64,000 nucleotides of DNA. Origin: Rhodanobacter sp. (GTDB lineage Bacteria > Pseudomonadota > Gammaproteobacteria > Xanthomonadales > Rhodanobacteraceae). Position numbers and translations under genes: made by a program. The notes under the pieces are model-generated. The model did not search any database and was not told the origin of the DNA. It worked only from the letters and a program-made list of their open reading frames with translations. Where the stretch lies: assembly GCA_004298015.1 (NCBI GenBank), contig SCSE01000085.1, positions 1 through 64,000 on the forward strand, written 5' to 3'. This document shows, in pieces, positions 1-8,395 of this stretch. Position 1 is the stretch's first letter, and each line of letters opens with the position of its first letter.

Positions 1-707
1 CATAGACTGCGTCTCTCGTCAGGCTTGCATAGAACCACTATGCGCTCCTTCCGATACACCCATCCTATGGCGATAGCGCAATCTCGCTCTCCAAAGTTTC
101 TACGGCCCAAGCTCCTAGCCTCGATCTGCCGCGCTATCCCCTCCCACTTTGGATTGGGCATGCTTACCCGGACATCCGCCCGGCCAAGGTCGGCAAGCCC
201 CTCGATGCCCTTGGGGTTATCCCTGGCAACCATGATCGCCAGCGGGTTGCGGGCGTAGTCGAGAGTCTCGGCAAACCAGCCATGCTGCTTTTGGCGCTCG
301 GCGATGGAGGCCTTGCCGGCCGTGAACACATCCGGCCTCTGCGCAATCTTCAGATTGCCCATGACCAGCGATCCGGTTTCGATCTGCTTGGTCAGGATAC
401 CCGGCGGCAGGATTTCGACGAAAATTCACTGATACTTCGGGTGCGCCTGGCGGAACGCGGCGATCAGCTTATGCACCACCATGAACTGGTTGGCGGCGAA
501 GAACACCGTGAGCTGGGGGTCGACCACATCGCCATGCAGGTCGGCGATCGCATCGACCGGTGGCGTGCTGAAGTGCACACTGCCGCTCGGCGGGGGGTTC
601 CATGGCGGCAGATAGTCGGATTTGGCGGTAGCCGCCGCCGCGGTTGCCACAGTAAGGGTCATCAGGGTGATACCTAGGCAGAACGGACGAAATCGTGCCA
701 TCGGCAT
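1..707 (-). pseudogene. Decayed periplasmic solute-binding protein gene
   Basis: Reading leftwards from the ATG at 707 (preceded by the ribosome site AAGGGGAG) gives a secreted protein with a signal peptide (MPMARFRPFCLGITLMTLTV). After 93 codons a TGA at 428-426 interrupts it. The same frame then continues without a break for about 115 codons with text typical of molybdate-type solute-binding proteins (VEILPPGILTKQI, GSLVMGNLKIAQRPDVFTAGKASI, NPLAIMVARDNPKGIEGL). Near position 40 that frame meets another stop, while a neighbouring frame holds a residual RETxxM-like motif, suggesting a further frameshift. At least two lesions make this a pseudogene. It would once have bound a ligand for an ABC transporter, but no ABC genes are in the window. 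The gene may continue beyond the left edge. Confidence 0.7.
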
Positions 708-1278
708 GTGATTGGCTCCCCTTGCAGAGCGTTCGAAGCGGCATCAGGGCGTAGCCCTTGCGCGCCTGGACGGTGATCGTGGTCAGCCCCGACAGCGACA
801 GCGTTACATGGGAGTCTTTCCAGGAATATTCATAGCCATGCTCAGCCATCGCCTGGCCGCACACTGCCACATCAATACCTGCCTTGCGCAGTTGTTCGAT
901 TACCGGCAAGCTGGGATTGGGTATGCCGTATTCTTTCTCGTAATGCGCATTGTCCAGCGCTATCGACGTCGCCTCACCGGCAGCCACCGCGACAAAGTGC
1001 AGGTGTTTCAGCGGAACCCCGGCGTTGACGTACAAATTGACGGCACGGGCGACATACTCGAGACCGGGATTGGCCTGATCGGGCTGGGCGGCGGCCTTGG
1101 TCAGCCCGAACACAACCTTGTAGGTCGCCTTGGCCTCGGGCTGATAAGCCGCCTCGGGAAGACTGTGGATTTTCCCGGCACCGGGAATGGTTGGGGTCTG
1201 CCAGAAGCTGTCGGCGGTGGTGTCGCCGGCCGTGGCCGACGACAGGGACAGCACGGTGGAGAACAGGGGGCGAATCAT
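469..1278 (-). CDS. DsrE/DsrF-like sulfur-relay family protein, C-terminus probably read-through
   Basis: The start is placed at the ATG at 1278 (MIRPLFSTVLSLSSATAG), which gives a plausible exported N-terminus; a longer ORF begins at 1374. The middle part carries DsrE-type text: YKVVFGLTKAA, then VNLYVNAGVPLKHLHFVAVAAGEAT, a conserved cysteine in DVAVCGQAMAEHGY, and LSGLTTITVQARKGYALMP. Exported homologues normally stop right after a GYALMP-like end. Here the frame runs about 80 codons further, out of frame across the next gene, so the native stop appears to be lost. It lies directly upstream of the decayed binding-protein gene on the same strand. Together they look like an old secreted two-gene unit now degrading. 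The exact function is unknown. Confidence 0.6.
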   Translation of the reverse strand: MIRPLFSTVLSLSSATAGDTTADSFWQTPTIPGAGKIHSLPEAAYQPEAKATYKVVFGLTKAAAQPDQANPGLEYVARAVNLYVNAGVPLKHLHFVAVAAGEATSIALDNAHYEKEYGIPNPSLPVIEQLRKAGIDVAVCGQAMAEHGYEYSWKDSHVTLSLSGLTTITVQARKGYALMPLRTLCKGSQSHADGTISSVLPRYHPDDPYCGNRGGGYRQIRLSAAMEPPAERQCALQHATGRCDRRPAWRCGRPPAHGVLRRQPVHGGA

Positions 1279-1544
1279 GGCCAACTGTGGTGGTTGGGGA
1301 AAGCGGCTTTTCGGCGAACTGATGCTAAGCCGATGAAAGTCACGAATCCATGACGATTTTGTGTTCGCTGCCATAAACCATCTTTATGCATCCGTGGCTT
1401 GACGATAAATCTTTCACCGGCATTGTCGATACTCCGACGAATCCTCGGTGATTGCCCCGCCTCGCTACTTTTCATGTCCGAAACCAAGGAGCCTGGCGCG
1501 GCGCCAGGAATAATTTGGCGCAGCAACACATGCTCAGGATATAG
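1279..1544. other. Intergenic region with no gene
   Basis: This is the spacer between the leftward DsrE-like gene and the rightward marR promoter. The long ORF that crosses it from 1399 is only an upstream extension of the MarR frame: it lacks a ribosome site and family similarity. I see no RNA gene here. Confidence 0.5.
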
Positions 1545-1577
1545 TTGCCTTGACAATTATAGTTTGGGCAATAGAAT
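1545..1577 (+). promoter_or_regulatory. marR promoter with embedded inverted repeat
   Basis: A near-consensus sigma70 promoter is visible: TTGACA at 1550-1555, a 16-nt spacer, and TAGAAT at 1572-1577. It is bracketed by TTGCC at 1545-1549 and GGCAA at 1567-1571, an inverted repeat covering both boxes and well placed for a MarR-type repressor. The -10 box overlaps the ATG at 1576, so transcription would begin near 1584, at the next ATG. Confidence 0.65.
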
Positions 1578-1584
1578 GAGCGGC

Positions 1585-2064
1585 ATGAAACAGCTGTCCT
1601 GCTCATCCAGCACCGCCGAAAGCGCGACGTCAGCGCCGATCAGCCTCGGCATGCTGCTTGGCATGGTACGCACGGAACTGGTGCGGGCGCTGGAAGCGGA
1701 GTTCACCCGGCAAGGTCTCGATCTCAGCTATACGCAATACCTCATTCTGAAAAAGGCCCAGCAATTGGGTCCGCTTTCGGCCACCGAACTGGCTCGCGCC
1801 GTCGAGCTCGACGGTGGCGCCATGACCCGCCAGCTCGATCAACTCGAACGCAAGGGTTATCTGCGTCGCTGTCCCCACGAGCAGGATCGACGCGCGCTGC
1901 GGATCGAGTTGACCGTGGCGGGCCGCGCGATGTGGCAGGACACCGCCTTCGCCTGCAGCAATCGGGTCCTCGATGCCGCGCAACGTTCGCTGAGCAAAAC
2001 CGAAAAAACCCACCTGCACGACTACCTGGAGCGCGTGCTGCGCGCGCTTCGCGACAAGCACTGA
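1585..2064 (+). CDS. MarR-family transcriptional regulator
   Basis: Winged-helix repressor of the MarR/EmrR family. The DNA-binding core is clear: SYTQYLILKKAQQLGPLSATELARAVELDGGAMTRQLDQLERKGYLRR, followed by the wing (EQDRRALRIELTVAGRAM) and a C-terminal dimerisation helix. It is the first gene of the efflux operon, ending 20 nt before the outer-membrane factor. It probably represses this operon through the inverted repeat in its own promoter. Start choice: the -10 box runs over the ATG at 1576, so the ATG at 1585 (MKQLSCSSS) is preferred and the mRNA may be leaderless; neither start has a clear ribosome site. The ligand is unknown. Confidence 0.87.
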   Translation: MKQLSCSSSTAESATSAPISLGMLLGMVRTELVRALEAEFTRQGLDLSYTQYLILKKAQQLGPLSATELARAVELDGGAMTRQLDQLERKGYLRRCPHEQDRRALRIELTVAGRAMWQDTAFACSNRVLDAAQRSLSKTEKTHLHDYLERVLRALRDKH

Positions 2065-2084
2065 CCTTCTCCGGACTTCTGATC

Positions 2085-3551
2085 ATGCGTCTGCATCTCC
2101 TTGCGGCAGCTACGGCATTTACCCTCGCGCTGGCCGGTTGTGCCAGCAGCGCCGGACTGCACCCACACAACACGGTGATGGCAGCGTCGGCGCTGGCGTC
2201 CGACCACAGTTTCGCCGGTGTCCCTATCTCGCCCGCCGGCTGGCCCGCGACGGACTGGTGGAAAGGCCTCCACGATCCCCAGCTCAACGCGCTGATGCGT
2301 GAGGCATTGCGCAACAATCCGGGACTCGACGTGGCCGATGCGCGGGCGCAGGCGGCACAGGCCGCAGCAGGGCTCGCCGATGCTGCGCGCAAGCCGCAAA
2401 TCGACGCCGGCGCCAGTATTTCCGGCGCCCGTTTGCCGACCACCCTGCTGCCGTCGGCGGCCGGTGGCGGCCACTTCGCCTGGGCCAAATACGGCTATGC
2501 CCGTTTCAGCTGGAGTCCCGATCTGTGGGGCGGCAAGCGCGCCGCCTGGAGGGCGGCGCTGGGGGAGGCGCGCGCGGCCGAGGTCGCGGCACGCGCGGCA
2601 CGGATCGAATTGTCCGGCAACGTTGCCCGCGCCTACGCCCAGCTGGGCTATGCCTTTACCCAGCAGGACCTGGCCAGGGCCGAATGGCAGCGCGCCCGGG
2701 ATGCACGTTCACTGACCCGGCAACGGGTCACGGCCGGGATCGACAACCAGATCCAGTTGCAGCAGGGCAATGCCGAGGTCGCCACCGCCGCACAGCAGTT
2801 GGCGGTCGCCACCCGCGCAATCGCCGCGGCGCGCTCGGCGCTGTCGGTGCTGCTGGGCAAAGGACCCGATCGCGGCCTCGAGATCGCCCGCCCGACCGTG
2901 TTGAAACCGGACCAGCTGGCGGTGCCGGCGAACCTGCCGATGGGATTGATCGGCCACCGCGCCGACCTGGTGGCCGCGCGCTGGCGGGTCGAGGCGGCAA
3001 GCCGGCAAATCAAGGCGGCGAAAACCGAGTTCATGCCGAACCTCAGCATCGGTGCCCTCGCCGGCCTGATCACCATGGGCGGCCGCAACCTGTTCGAATT
3101 GCCGGCGCGATTCTATCAACTCGGCCCCTCGGTCAGCCTGCCGATCTTCGACGGCGGGCGGCTGCGTGCCAACCTCGTCGGCAAGGATGCCGCCTACGAC
3201 CTCGCCGTGGCGCAGTACAACCGTACCCTGATCGGTGCCCTCAACCAGGTTGCCGATGAACTGTCGGCGGCGCAGTCGCTACAGCAACAGGTGCACGCCC
3301 AGCAGCAGGCGCGACACGCTGCACGCCTGGCCTGGGAGCTGGCGCGGCAACGCTACAAGGCCGGCATCGGCAGTTACCTGCAAGCCCTGGTAGTACGCCA
3401 GCAACTGCTTGCCGCCGAACGCGGCGTGGCCACGCTGCAAGCCCGACAAGTTGATCTTTCGGTACAGCTGATCGAGGCACTCGGCGGCGGTTTCCAGCCA
3501 CGCGCCATGCCCACTGCACCCACACCGTCTTCCACCCCCGCACATTCCTGA
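2085..3551 (+). CDS. Outer-membrane efflux lipoprotein (NodT/OMF family)
   Basis: Outer-membrane factor of a tripartite drug exporter. The 488-residue product begins with a lipoprotein signal whose lipobox ends in LALAGC (Cys near residue 20), followed by ASSAGLHPHN. It contains the repeated OMF architecture: WWKGLHDPQLNALMREALRNNPGLDVADARAQAAQA, YARFSWSPDLWGGKRAAWRAALGEA, and a second half with GPSVSLPIFDGGRLRANLVGKDAAYDLAVAQYN and RYKAGIGSYLQALVVRQQLLAAERG. Family knowledge: these proteins trimerise into a TolC-like channel. It lies between marR and the emrA-like adaptor (9-nt gap), so all four genes should be co-transcribed. Confidence 0.9.
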   Translation: MRLHLLAAATAFTLALAGCASSAGLHPHNTVMAASALASDHSFAGVPISPAGWPATDWWKGLHDPQLNALMREALRNNPGLDVADARAQAAQAAAGLADAARKPQIDAGASISGARLPTTLLPSAAGGGHFAWAKYGYARFSWSPDLWGGKRAAWRAALGEARAAEVAARAARIELSGNVARAYAQLGYAFTQQDLARAEWQRARDARSLTRQRVTAGIDNQIQLQQGNAEVATAAQQLAVATRAIAAARSALSVLLGKGPDRGLEIARPTVLKPDQLAVPANLPMGLIGHRADLVAARWRVEAASRQIKAAKTEFMPNLSIGALAGLITMGGRNLFELPARFYQLGPSVSLPIFDGGRLRANLVGKDAAYDLAVAQYNRTLIGALNQVADELSAAQSLQQQVHAQQQARHAARLAWELARQRYKAGIGSYLQALVVRQQLLAAERGVATLQARQVDLSVQLIEALGGGFQPRAMPTAPTPSSTPAHS

Positions 3552-3560
3552 GGCAACCCC

Positions 3561-4772
3561 ATGTCCAGCCAACCCGCTGCTGAATCAAGCGACAGCCCGA
3601 CCGACAAGGTCGCCGCTTCGACGCCGCGAAAGAGTTCCCGCGGTCTCCTGTTACGCCTGCTCGGCGTGGTGGTGGTGCTCGCCACCATCGGCTGGGGCCT
3701 CTGGTACTTCTTCGATGGCCGCTGGTATGAGAGTACCGATGACGCCTATGTCGGCGGCAACGTGGTGCAGATCACCCCGCAGATCGCCGGCACCGTGATC
3801 AGCATCGGCGCCGACGATGGCGACCTGGTTAAAAAGGGCGATGTACTGGTCAAGCTCGATCAGGCCAATGCCGACGTCGCGCTGGCCGAGGCCAAGGCGA
3901 ATCTTGCCAACACCGTACGCAAGGTGCGCGGCCTGTACAGCAACGTCAACGGCGCACGGGCGCTTGTGGCAGCGCGCAAGGTGGCCGTGACGCGTGCCCG
4001 TGCGGACTATCAGCGGCGGGTGGCACTGGCCAAGTCAGGTGCGATTTCGGCCGAGGAACTGGCCCATGCGGCCGATACGTTGACCACGGCGGAAAGTGCA
4101 TTGACCACCGGACAGCAGCAGCTCGAAACCGGCAAGGTGCTGGTCGACGATACGGTCGTTGCCTCGCACCCGGACGTGCAGGCCGCCGCCGCCCGGCTTC
4201 GCGCGGCCTACCTCAACGATATACGCACCACCTTGCTGGCTCCGGTCAGCGGATATGTCGCGATGCGCTCGGTGCAGCTGGGCCAGAGCGTGACCCCCGG
4301 AAGTGCGTTGATGGCCGTGGTACCGCTGCAACAGGTGTGGGTGGACGCCAATTTCAAGGAGACCCAGCTCACCGACATGCGGATCGGCCAGCCGGTGCAG
4401 ATCGACTCCGATGTCTACGGCGGCGCAGTCACCTACAAGGGCAAGATCGTGAGCCTCGGCGTGGGTACCGGTAGCGCGTTCTCGCTGTTACCGGCGCAGA
4501 ACGCCACCGGCAACTGGATCAAGATCGTGCAGCGCATTCCGGTACGCGTGGTCTTCACCGATCCGGCACAACTGCGGAAACACCCGCTGCGCATCGGCAT
4601 GTCGCTGAACGTGTCGGTGAACCTGCACGACCAGAAGGGCCTGATGCTGGCACAGAAGCCGCCGTCAAAGCCGGTGCTGAGCACCGATGTCTATCGACGG
4701 CAAGCGGCCAGGGCGGATCAGCTGATCGAGCAGACCATCCACGCCAACATGGCCAGTGGCAAATCCCGATGA
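3561..4772 (+). CDS. emrA: EmrA/HlyD-type membrane fusion protein
   Basis: Periplasmic adaptor linking the inner-membrane transporter to the outer-membrane channel. The 403-residue product has a hydrophilic N-terminus, one transmembrane helix at about residues 30-50 (LLLRLLGVVVVLATIGWGLWYFF), then the biotinyl/lipoyl-like half motif STDDAYVGGNVVQITPQIAGTV. A long alpha-helical hairpin follows, then the second lipoyl half (LLAPVSGYVAMRSVQLGQSVTPGSALMAVVPL) and the EmrA signature VWVDANFKETQL. It is followed by the EmrB-type transporter after a 98-nt gap. The pairing and motifs support EmrA; the substrate cannot be read from the sequence. Confidence 0.92.
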   Translation: MSSQPAAESSDSPTDKVAASTPRKSSRGLLLRLLGVVVVLATIGWGLWYFFDGRWYESTDDAYVGGNVVQITPQIAGTVISIGADDGDLVKKGDVLVKLDQANADVALAEAKANLANTVRKVRGLYSNVNGARALVAARKVAVTRARADYQRRVALAKSGAISAEELAHAADTLTTAESALTTGQQQLETGKVLVDDTVVASHPDVQAAAARLRAAYLNDIRTTLLAPVSGYVAMRSVQLGQSVTPGSALMAVVPLQQVWVDANFKETQLTDMRIGQPVQIDSDVYGGAVTYKGKIVSLGVGTGSAFSLLPAQNATGNWIKIVQRIPVRVVFTDPAQLRKHPLRIGMSLNVSVNLHDQKGLMLAQKPPSKPVLSTDVYRRQAARADQLIEQTIHANMASGKSR

Positions 4773-4870
4773 CCTCACCGTATCGGTGCCAGTAAGCGAC
4801 GACGACTGTCACCGACGCCGGGAAACCCCTCGCGTACACCCTGTAAAGAACGCATCCCCAAGCAAAGCCG

Positions 4871-6397
4871 ATGACCACCCAATTTCAACCGCCAAATCTC
4901 GCACTGACCACGATCGGTCTGTCGCTGGCCACCTTCATGCAGGTGCTGGACACGACCATCGCCAACGTGTCGTTGCCGACGATTGCCGGCAATCTCGGCG
5001 TCAGCAATGACCAGAGCACCTGGGTGATCACCTCATTTGCCGTGAGCATGGCGATCTCGCTACCGCTGACCGGATTCCTGTCCCGACGCTTCGGCGAGGT
5101 GAAACTGTTCGTTACGTGCACCCTGCTGTTCGCACTGACCTCGTTCATGTGCGGGATCTCCGAAAGCATGGGCATGCTGTTGCTGTTTCGCGCCGTGCAG
5201 GGCGCAGTGGCCGGGCCGATGTACCCGATCACCCAGAGCCTGCTGATTGGCGTGTATCCACCGGCCAAGCGCGGTATGGCGCTTGCCTTGCTGTCGATGG
5301 TAACGGTGGTGGCGCCGATCGCCGGGCCGATCCTTGGTGGCGTGATCACCGATAACTATTCATGGCCGTGGATCTTCTTCATCAACGTGCCTATCGGTAT
5401 CTTCGCCAGCATGGTGGTGGCCAGCCAGTTACGTGGCAAGGTGGAGAAGCTCGAGCGACCGAAGATGGACTATGTCGGCCTGATCACCCTGATCATCGGC
5501 GTCGGCTTGCTGCAGGTGGTGCTGGACAAGGGCAACGATGCGGATTGGTTCCACTCCACATTCATCATCATCGCCAGCGTCATCTCGGCGATCGCGCTGG
5601 CGATCTTCCTGATCTGGGAATTGACCGACAAGGATCCGATCGTCGACCTGCGATTGTTCCGGCATCGCAACTTCACCGCCGGCACCCTGGCGCTGGTGCT
5701 GGCCTACGCGGCGTTTTTCTCGATCGGCCTGCTGGTGCCGCTATGGCTGCAGCAAAACCTCGGCTACACCTCGACCTGGGCCGGTTATGCGACCGCCCCG
5801 CTGGGCGTGATCCCGGTATTGCTGACCTTTTTCGTCGGCAAGTACGCTTCGCGCATCGATCTGCGTTACCTCGCCTCGATGGCCTTCATGGTGATGGGGC
5901 TGACCTGCTTCATGCGTTCGGACTTCTATCTGGGTGTCGACTTCTACCATGTAGCGATCGTACAACTGTGGCAGGGGCTCGGCGTGGCACTGTTCTTCAT
6001 GCCGGTGCTGACCATCCTGCTGTCCGATCTGCAGCAGAACGAAATCGCCTCCGGCTCGGGTCTGGCGACCTTCCTGCGCACCCTCGGTGGCAGTTTCGCG
6101 GCCTCGATCACCACCTTGATGTGGACCCGTGGCGCGGTCAGCCACCATGCCCAACTGGCCGAACACATCAACCCCTACAACCCGATTTCACAGGCTGCGA
6201 TGCAGCAGCTCGGCCATGGCGACAAGGCGCGCGGGGCCAGCGTCATCAACGACATGATCACGCAGCAGAGTTTCCAGATTTCCTTCAACGAACTGTTCCA
6301 CGTCCTGGGCTGGGTTTTCATCGGCCTGATTGCGGTGATCTGGCTGGCAAAGCCACCATTTGGCGCCAAGGCCGGACCGGCAGCAGGCGGTCACTGA
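4871..6397 (+). CDS. emrB: EmrB/QacA-type (DHA2) MFS drug transporter
   Basis: Inner-membrane proton-driven exporter with 14 predicted transmembrane segments, 508 residues. The DHA2 start LATFMQVLDTTIANVSLPTIAGNLGVSNDQSTWVITSF carries the conserved Asp of helix 1. Next come a motif-A-like loop (GFLSRRFGEVKLF) and the motif-C region GPILGGVITDNYSWPWIFFINVPIG. It closes the marR-OMF-emrA-emrB operon and should exchange protons for hydrophobic drugs or aromatic acids. EmrB assignment rests on family text and the adjacent EmrA; QacA-like proteins are more distant alternatives. A repeat-rich spacer follows. Confidence 0.93.
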   Translation: MTTQFQPPNLALTTIGLSLATFMQVLDTTIANVSLPTIAGNLGVSNDQSTWVITSFAVSMAISLPLTGFLSRRFGEVKLFVTCTLLFALTSFMCGISESMGMLLLFRAVQGAVAGPMYPITQSLLIGVYPPAKRGMALALLSMVTVVAPIAGPILGGVITDNYSWPWIFFINVPIGIFASMVVASQLRGKVEKLERPKMDYVGLITLIIGVGLLQVVLDKGNDADWFHSTFIIIASVISAIALAIFLIWELTDKDPIVDLRLFRHRNFTAGTLALVLAYAAFFSIGLLVPLWLQQNLGYTSTWAGYATAPLGVIPVLLTFFVGKYASRIDLRYLASMAFMVMGLTCFMRSDFYLGVDFYHVAIVQLWQGLGVALFFMPVLTILLSDLQQNEIASGSGLATFLRTLGGSFAASITTLMWTRGAVSHHAQLAEHINPYNPISQAAMQQLGHGDKARGASVINDMITQQSFQISFNELFHVLGWVFIGLIAVIWLAKPPFGAKAGPAAGGH

Positions 6398-6533
6398 GCC
6401 GGGTCGGTGCCCCTCTGGAACAGCACGGTTGGCGGAGATCGGTCGCCAGAACGTCGTCTCCGGGATTCTGTCCAGCAAGCGCCACCTGACCATAGAGCTC
6501 ATCCGAAATCTGTCGGCGCGCTGCCAGGAGTGG

Positions 6534-6886
6534 GGAAAATATCGAACGCCATAGCAGGCATGTCGCCAGGGCTCCGTGACAAGCGAGTCCTGAATACCCA
6601 TCTACGGCATCAAGTGCGCCATGCGAGGAATCAGGAGCCACGTTCTCTTCCACTGCGTAGGGCGGACACCGTCCGCCGATCTTCGTCATGACGATCCAGG
6701 CAGGGCCGGCGGACCGTGTCCGCCCTACGCCGATGCACGGGGTGCGACAGAAGTCCCATGTGGGGAATCAGGAGGTGAGTTGTCGGGAAATTCGGGGAAT
6801 TTGGTGAGGCAAATGACCCGGATTTTCCCGCAGCGCGCCGCCGGCACGGGCCGCACCCGGTGCGCGATTTTTTTCCCGGCCGCTCA
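6534..6886 (-). repeat. Dispersed repeat family R1, copy A (interrupted)
   Basis: Read on the minus strand, this copy starts at the TGA stop of the M16 gene (6886-6884) and continues with a G-rich run, an A7 run, ATCGC, GGCGGCGCGCTGCGGG, CCGGGTCATTTG, and ends with the block GGCGTTCGATATTTTCC near 6534. The same ordered blocks occur at 29060-29233 and 42191-42336. Copy A is longer because a second repeat module (R2) sits inside it, bracketed by imperfect 19-bp direct repeats at 6619-6637 and 6756-6774 (17 of 19 identical). No gene is visible in the whole 6398-6883 spacer. Confidence 0.65.
6655..6754. repeat. Repeat module R2, copy 1 (palindromic, nested in R1)
   Basis: Perfect 15-bp inverted arms GCGTAGGGCGGACAC (6655-6669) and GTGTCCGCCCTACGC (6716-6730). 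The right part from 6686 is closely repeated at 10678-10746, sharing GGCAGGGCCGGCG, the right arm and CGATGCACGGG. This looks like a small non-autonomous repeat or a REP-like palindrome. Confidence 0.65.
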
Positions 6887-8395
6887 GTCGTGCGGCAGCT
6901 TCGCAGCGGGCGCCGCGCGCAGCTGCGGACTGTCCAGATCCAGCGTGCCGGCCTCCAGCAGGCCGACTTTCGGATACGCCGCCTGGATCGCCTTGGCAAA
7001 CTGCCGGCTATCACCGACCACCACCACCTTGCTGCCCTCGCGACCCAGGTATTTGCGGGCATACGCCTCGATTTCCGCCGGCGTCACCGCCTGGACCCGG
7101 GCGATGTAGGCATCGATCTGCTTCAGTTTGACGCCGTAGATCGCCAGCTCGGCCAATTGCCGCGCCAGCCCGCCAGTGGTTTCCAGGCGCCGGCCGTAGC
7201 TGCCAATAAGGGCGGCCTTGCGCGCCGCCAGCTCCGGCACAGATACCACCGAATCGCCGAGACGCTTGAACTGGCCCAGCACCAGGCTGATCACCTGTGG
7301 TGCCGATCGATTCTTGGTTTGTGCCGCGGCCAGCCAGAGCCCGGCGTCGCCGAGCGGTTCCAGTCGACTGCTGGCACCGTAGGAAAGGCCCCGCTTGATG
7401 CGGATCTCCTCGTTGAGACGGGCTGAGTAGGAGCCGCCGAGGACCGCGTTGGCGACCACGCCGACGTAGTAGCCGGGGTCACGGCGTCGGGGTGCCGCAT
7501 GCGCCACCACCACACCGGCCTGACCGGCGCCCGGCTGGTCGATCACCAGCATCGCCGGCAGCCCGCTGGCACGTTCACCGACCGGTTTGGCAGGCAACGG
7601 GATGGCCGGCCGGCGCCAGTCGCCGAAGCTCGTCTGCGCCAGTTGCCGCGCGCGGGCCGGGCTGATGTCGCCGGTCAGGATCAGGATCGCGTTGTCCGGT
7701 CGATACAACGCCCGGTGCAACTGCTCCACATCGCGACGGCTGATCCGCGCGATCGATTGCGGCGTGCCGGTGCGCGAATGACCGTAGGCGCCGCGGCCGA
7801 ACACGCTGCGGCTGGCCACGATGGAGGCCAGTGCGGTTGGCCGGCTGACCATCAGGTGCAGGTCGTCGATGGCCTGTTTCTGCGCGCGCTTCAGCTCGCT
7901 CTGGCTGAAGCTCGGATCGCGTACCACGTCGGCCAGCAGCTGCAGCGCCTGCGGCAGTTTGGGCGTGGTGACGGTCATCCCGACCGCACTTTGATCCCAG
8001 CCGGCGGCGGCATCCAATGAGCCGCCGAGGGCTTCGGCGGCAGCGGCGATCTGCGGCGCGGTCTTGCCGGCGGCGCCCTTGCTCAGCAGGTTGGCGGTCA
8101 GTTCGGCCAGCCCGGCCAGGCGCGGCGGATCCATTTCGCCACCGCTGCGCAACACCAGCTCGACCGTTACCAGCGGCAGCTCGGCGCGCCGCACGCTGAT
8201 CACCTGCAAGCCGTTGGCGAGGGTTTGTGTCGAAGGCGTCGGTATCGTCAGTTTCGGCGCCGGGCCCGGCGGCGGCGGCGCGGTCGGGAACGCCGCGGCG
8301 GCCGAGGCGGCTGGCAGCGCGGTCGCAAACGCGCCGGCGCTCAGCAATCCGCTCGCCATGATGGCCATGCCGAGGAGCTTATGGGTGCGCTTCAT
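6884..8395 (-). CDS. M16 family peptidase-like subunit lacking the zinc motif
   Basis: Exported 503-residue protein with a signal peptide (MKRTHKLLGMAIMASGLLSAGAFA), a Pro-rich linker, and an insulinase-type fold (TLANGLQVISVRRAELPLVTVELVLRSGGEMDPPRLAGLAELTANLL). Where active M16 enzymes have HxxEH, this has GLAELTA, so it should not bind zinc. The C-terminal M16 half is recognisable (VANAVLGGSYSARLNEEIRIKRGLSYGASS). Its ATG overlaps the stop of the upstream active paralogue in an ATGA tetranucleotide, implying translational coupling. Family knowledge: such pairs form heterodimers of one catalytic and one structural subunit. The substrate is unknown; its stop codon coincides with the edge of repeat R1. 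Confidence 0.9.
   Translation of the reverse strand: MKRTHKLLGMAIMASGLLSAGAFATALPAASAAAAFPTAPPPPGPAPKLTIPTPSTQTLANGLQVISVRRAELPLVTVELVLRSGGEMDPPRLAGLAELTANLLSKGAAGKTAPQIAAAAEALGGSLDAAAGWDQSAVGMTVTTPKLPQALQLLADVVRDPSFSQSELKRAQKQAIDDLHLMVSRPTALASIVASRSVFGRGAYGHSRTGTPQSIARISRRDVEQLHRALYRPDNAILILTGDISPARARQLAQTSFGDWRRPAIPLPAKPVGERASGLPAMLVIDQPGAGQAGVVVAHAAPRRRDPGYYVGVVANAVLGGSYSARLNEEIRIKRGLSYGASSRLEPLGDAGLWLAAAQTKNRSAPQVISLVLGQFKRLGDSVVSVPELAARKAALIGSYGRRLETTGGLARQLAELAIYGVKLKQIDAYIARVQAVTPAEIEAYARKYLGREGSKVVVVGDSRQFAKAIQAAYPKVGLLEAGTLDLDSPQLRAAPAAKLPHD

Noticed and set aside
426-428. TGA in the binding-protein gene as a selenocysteine codon
   Set aside because: The family has no selenoprotein members, no SECIS-like hairpin is evident, and a second lesion further along argues for simple decay.
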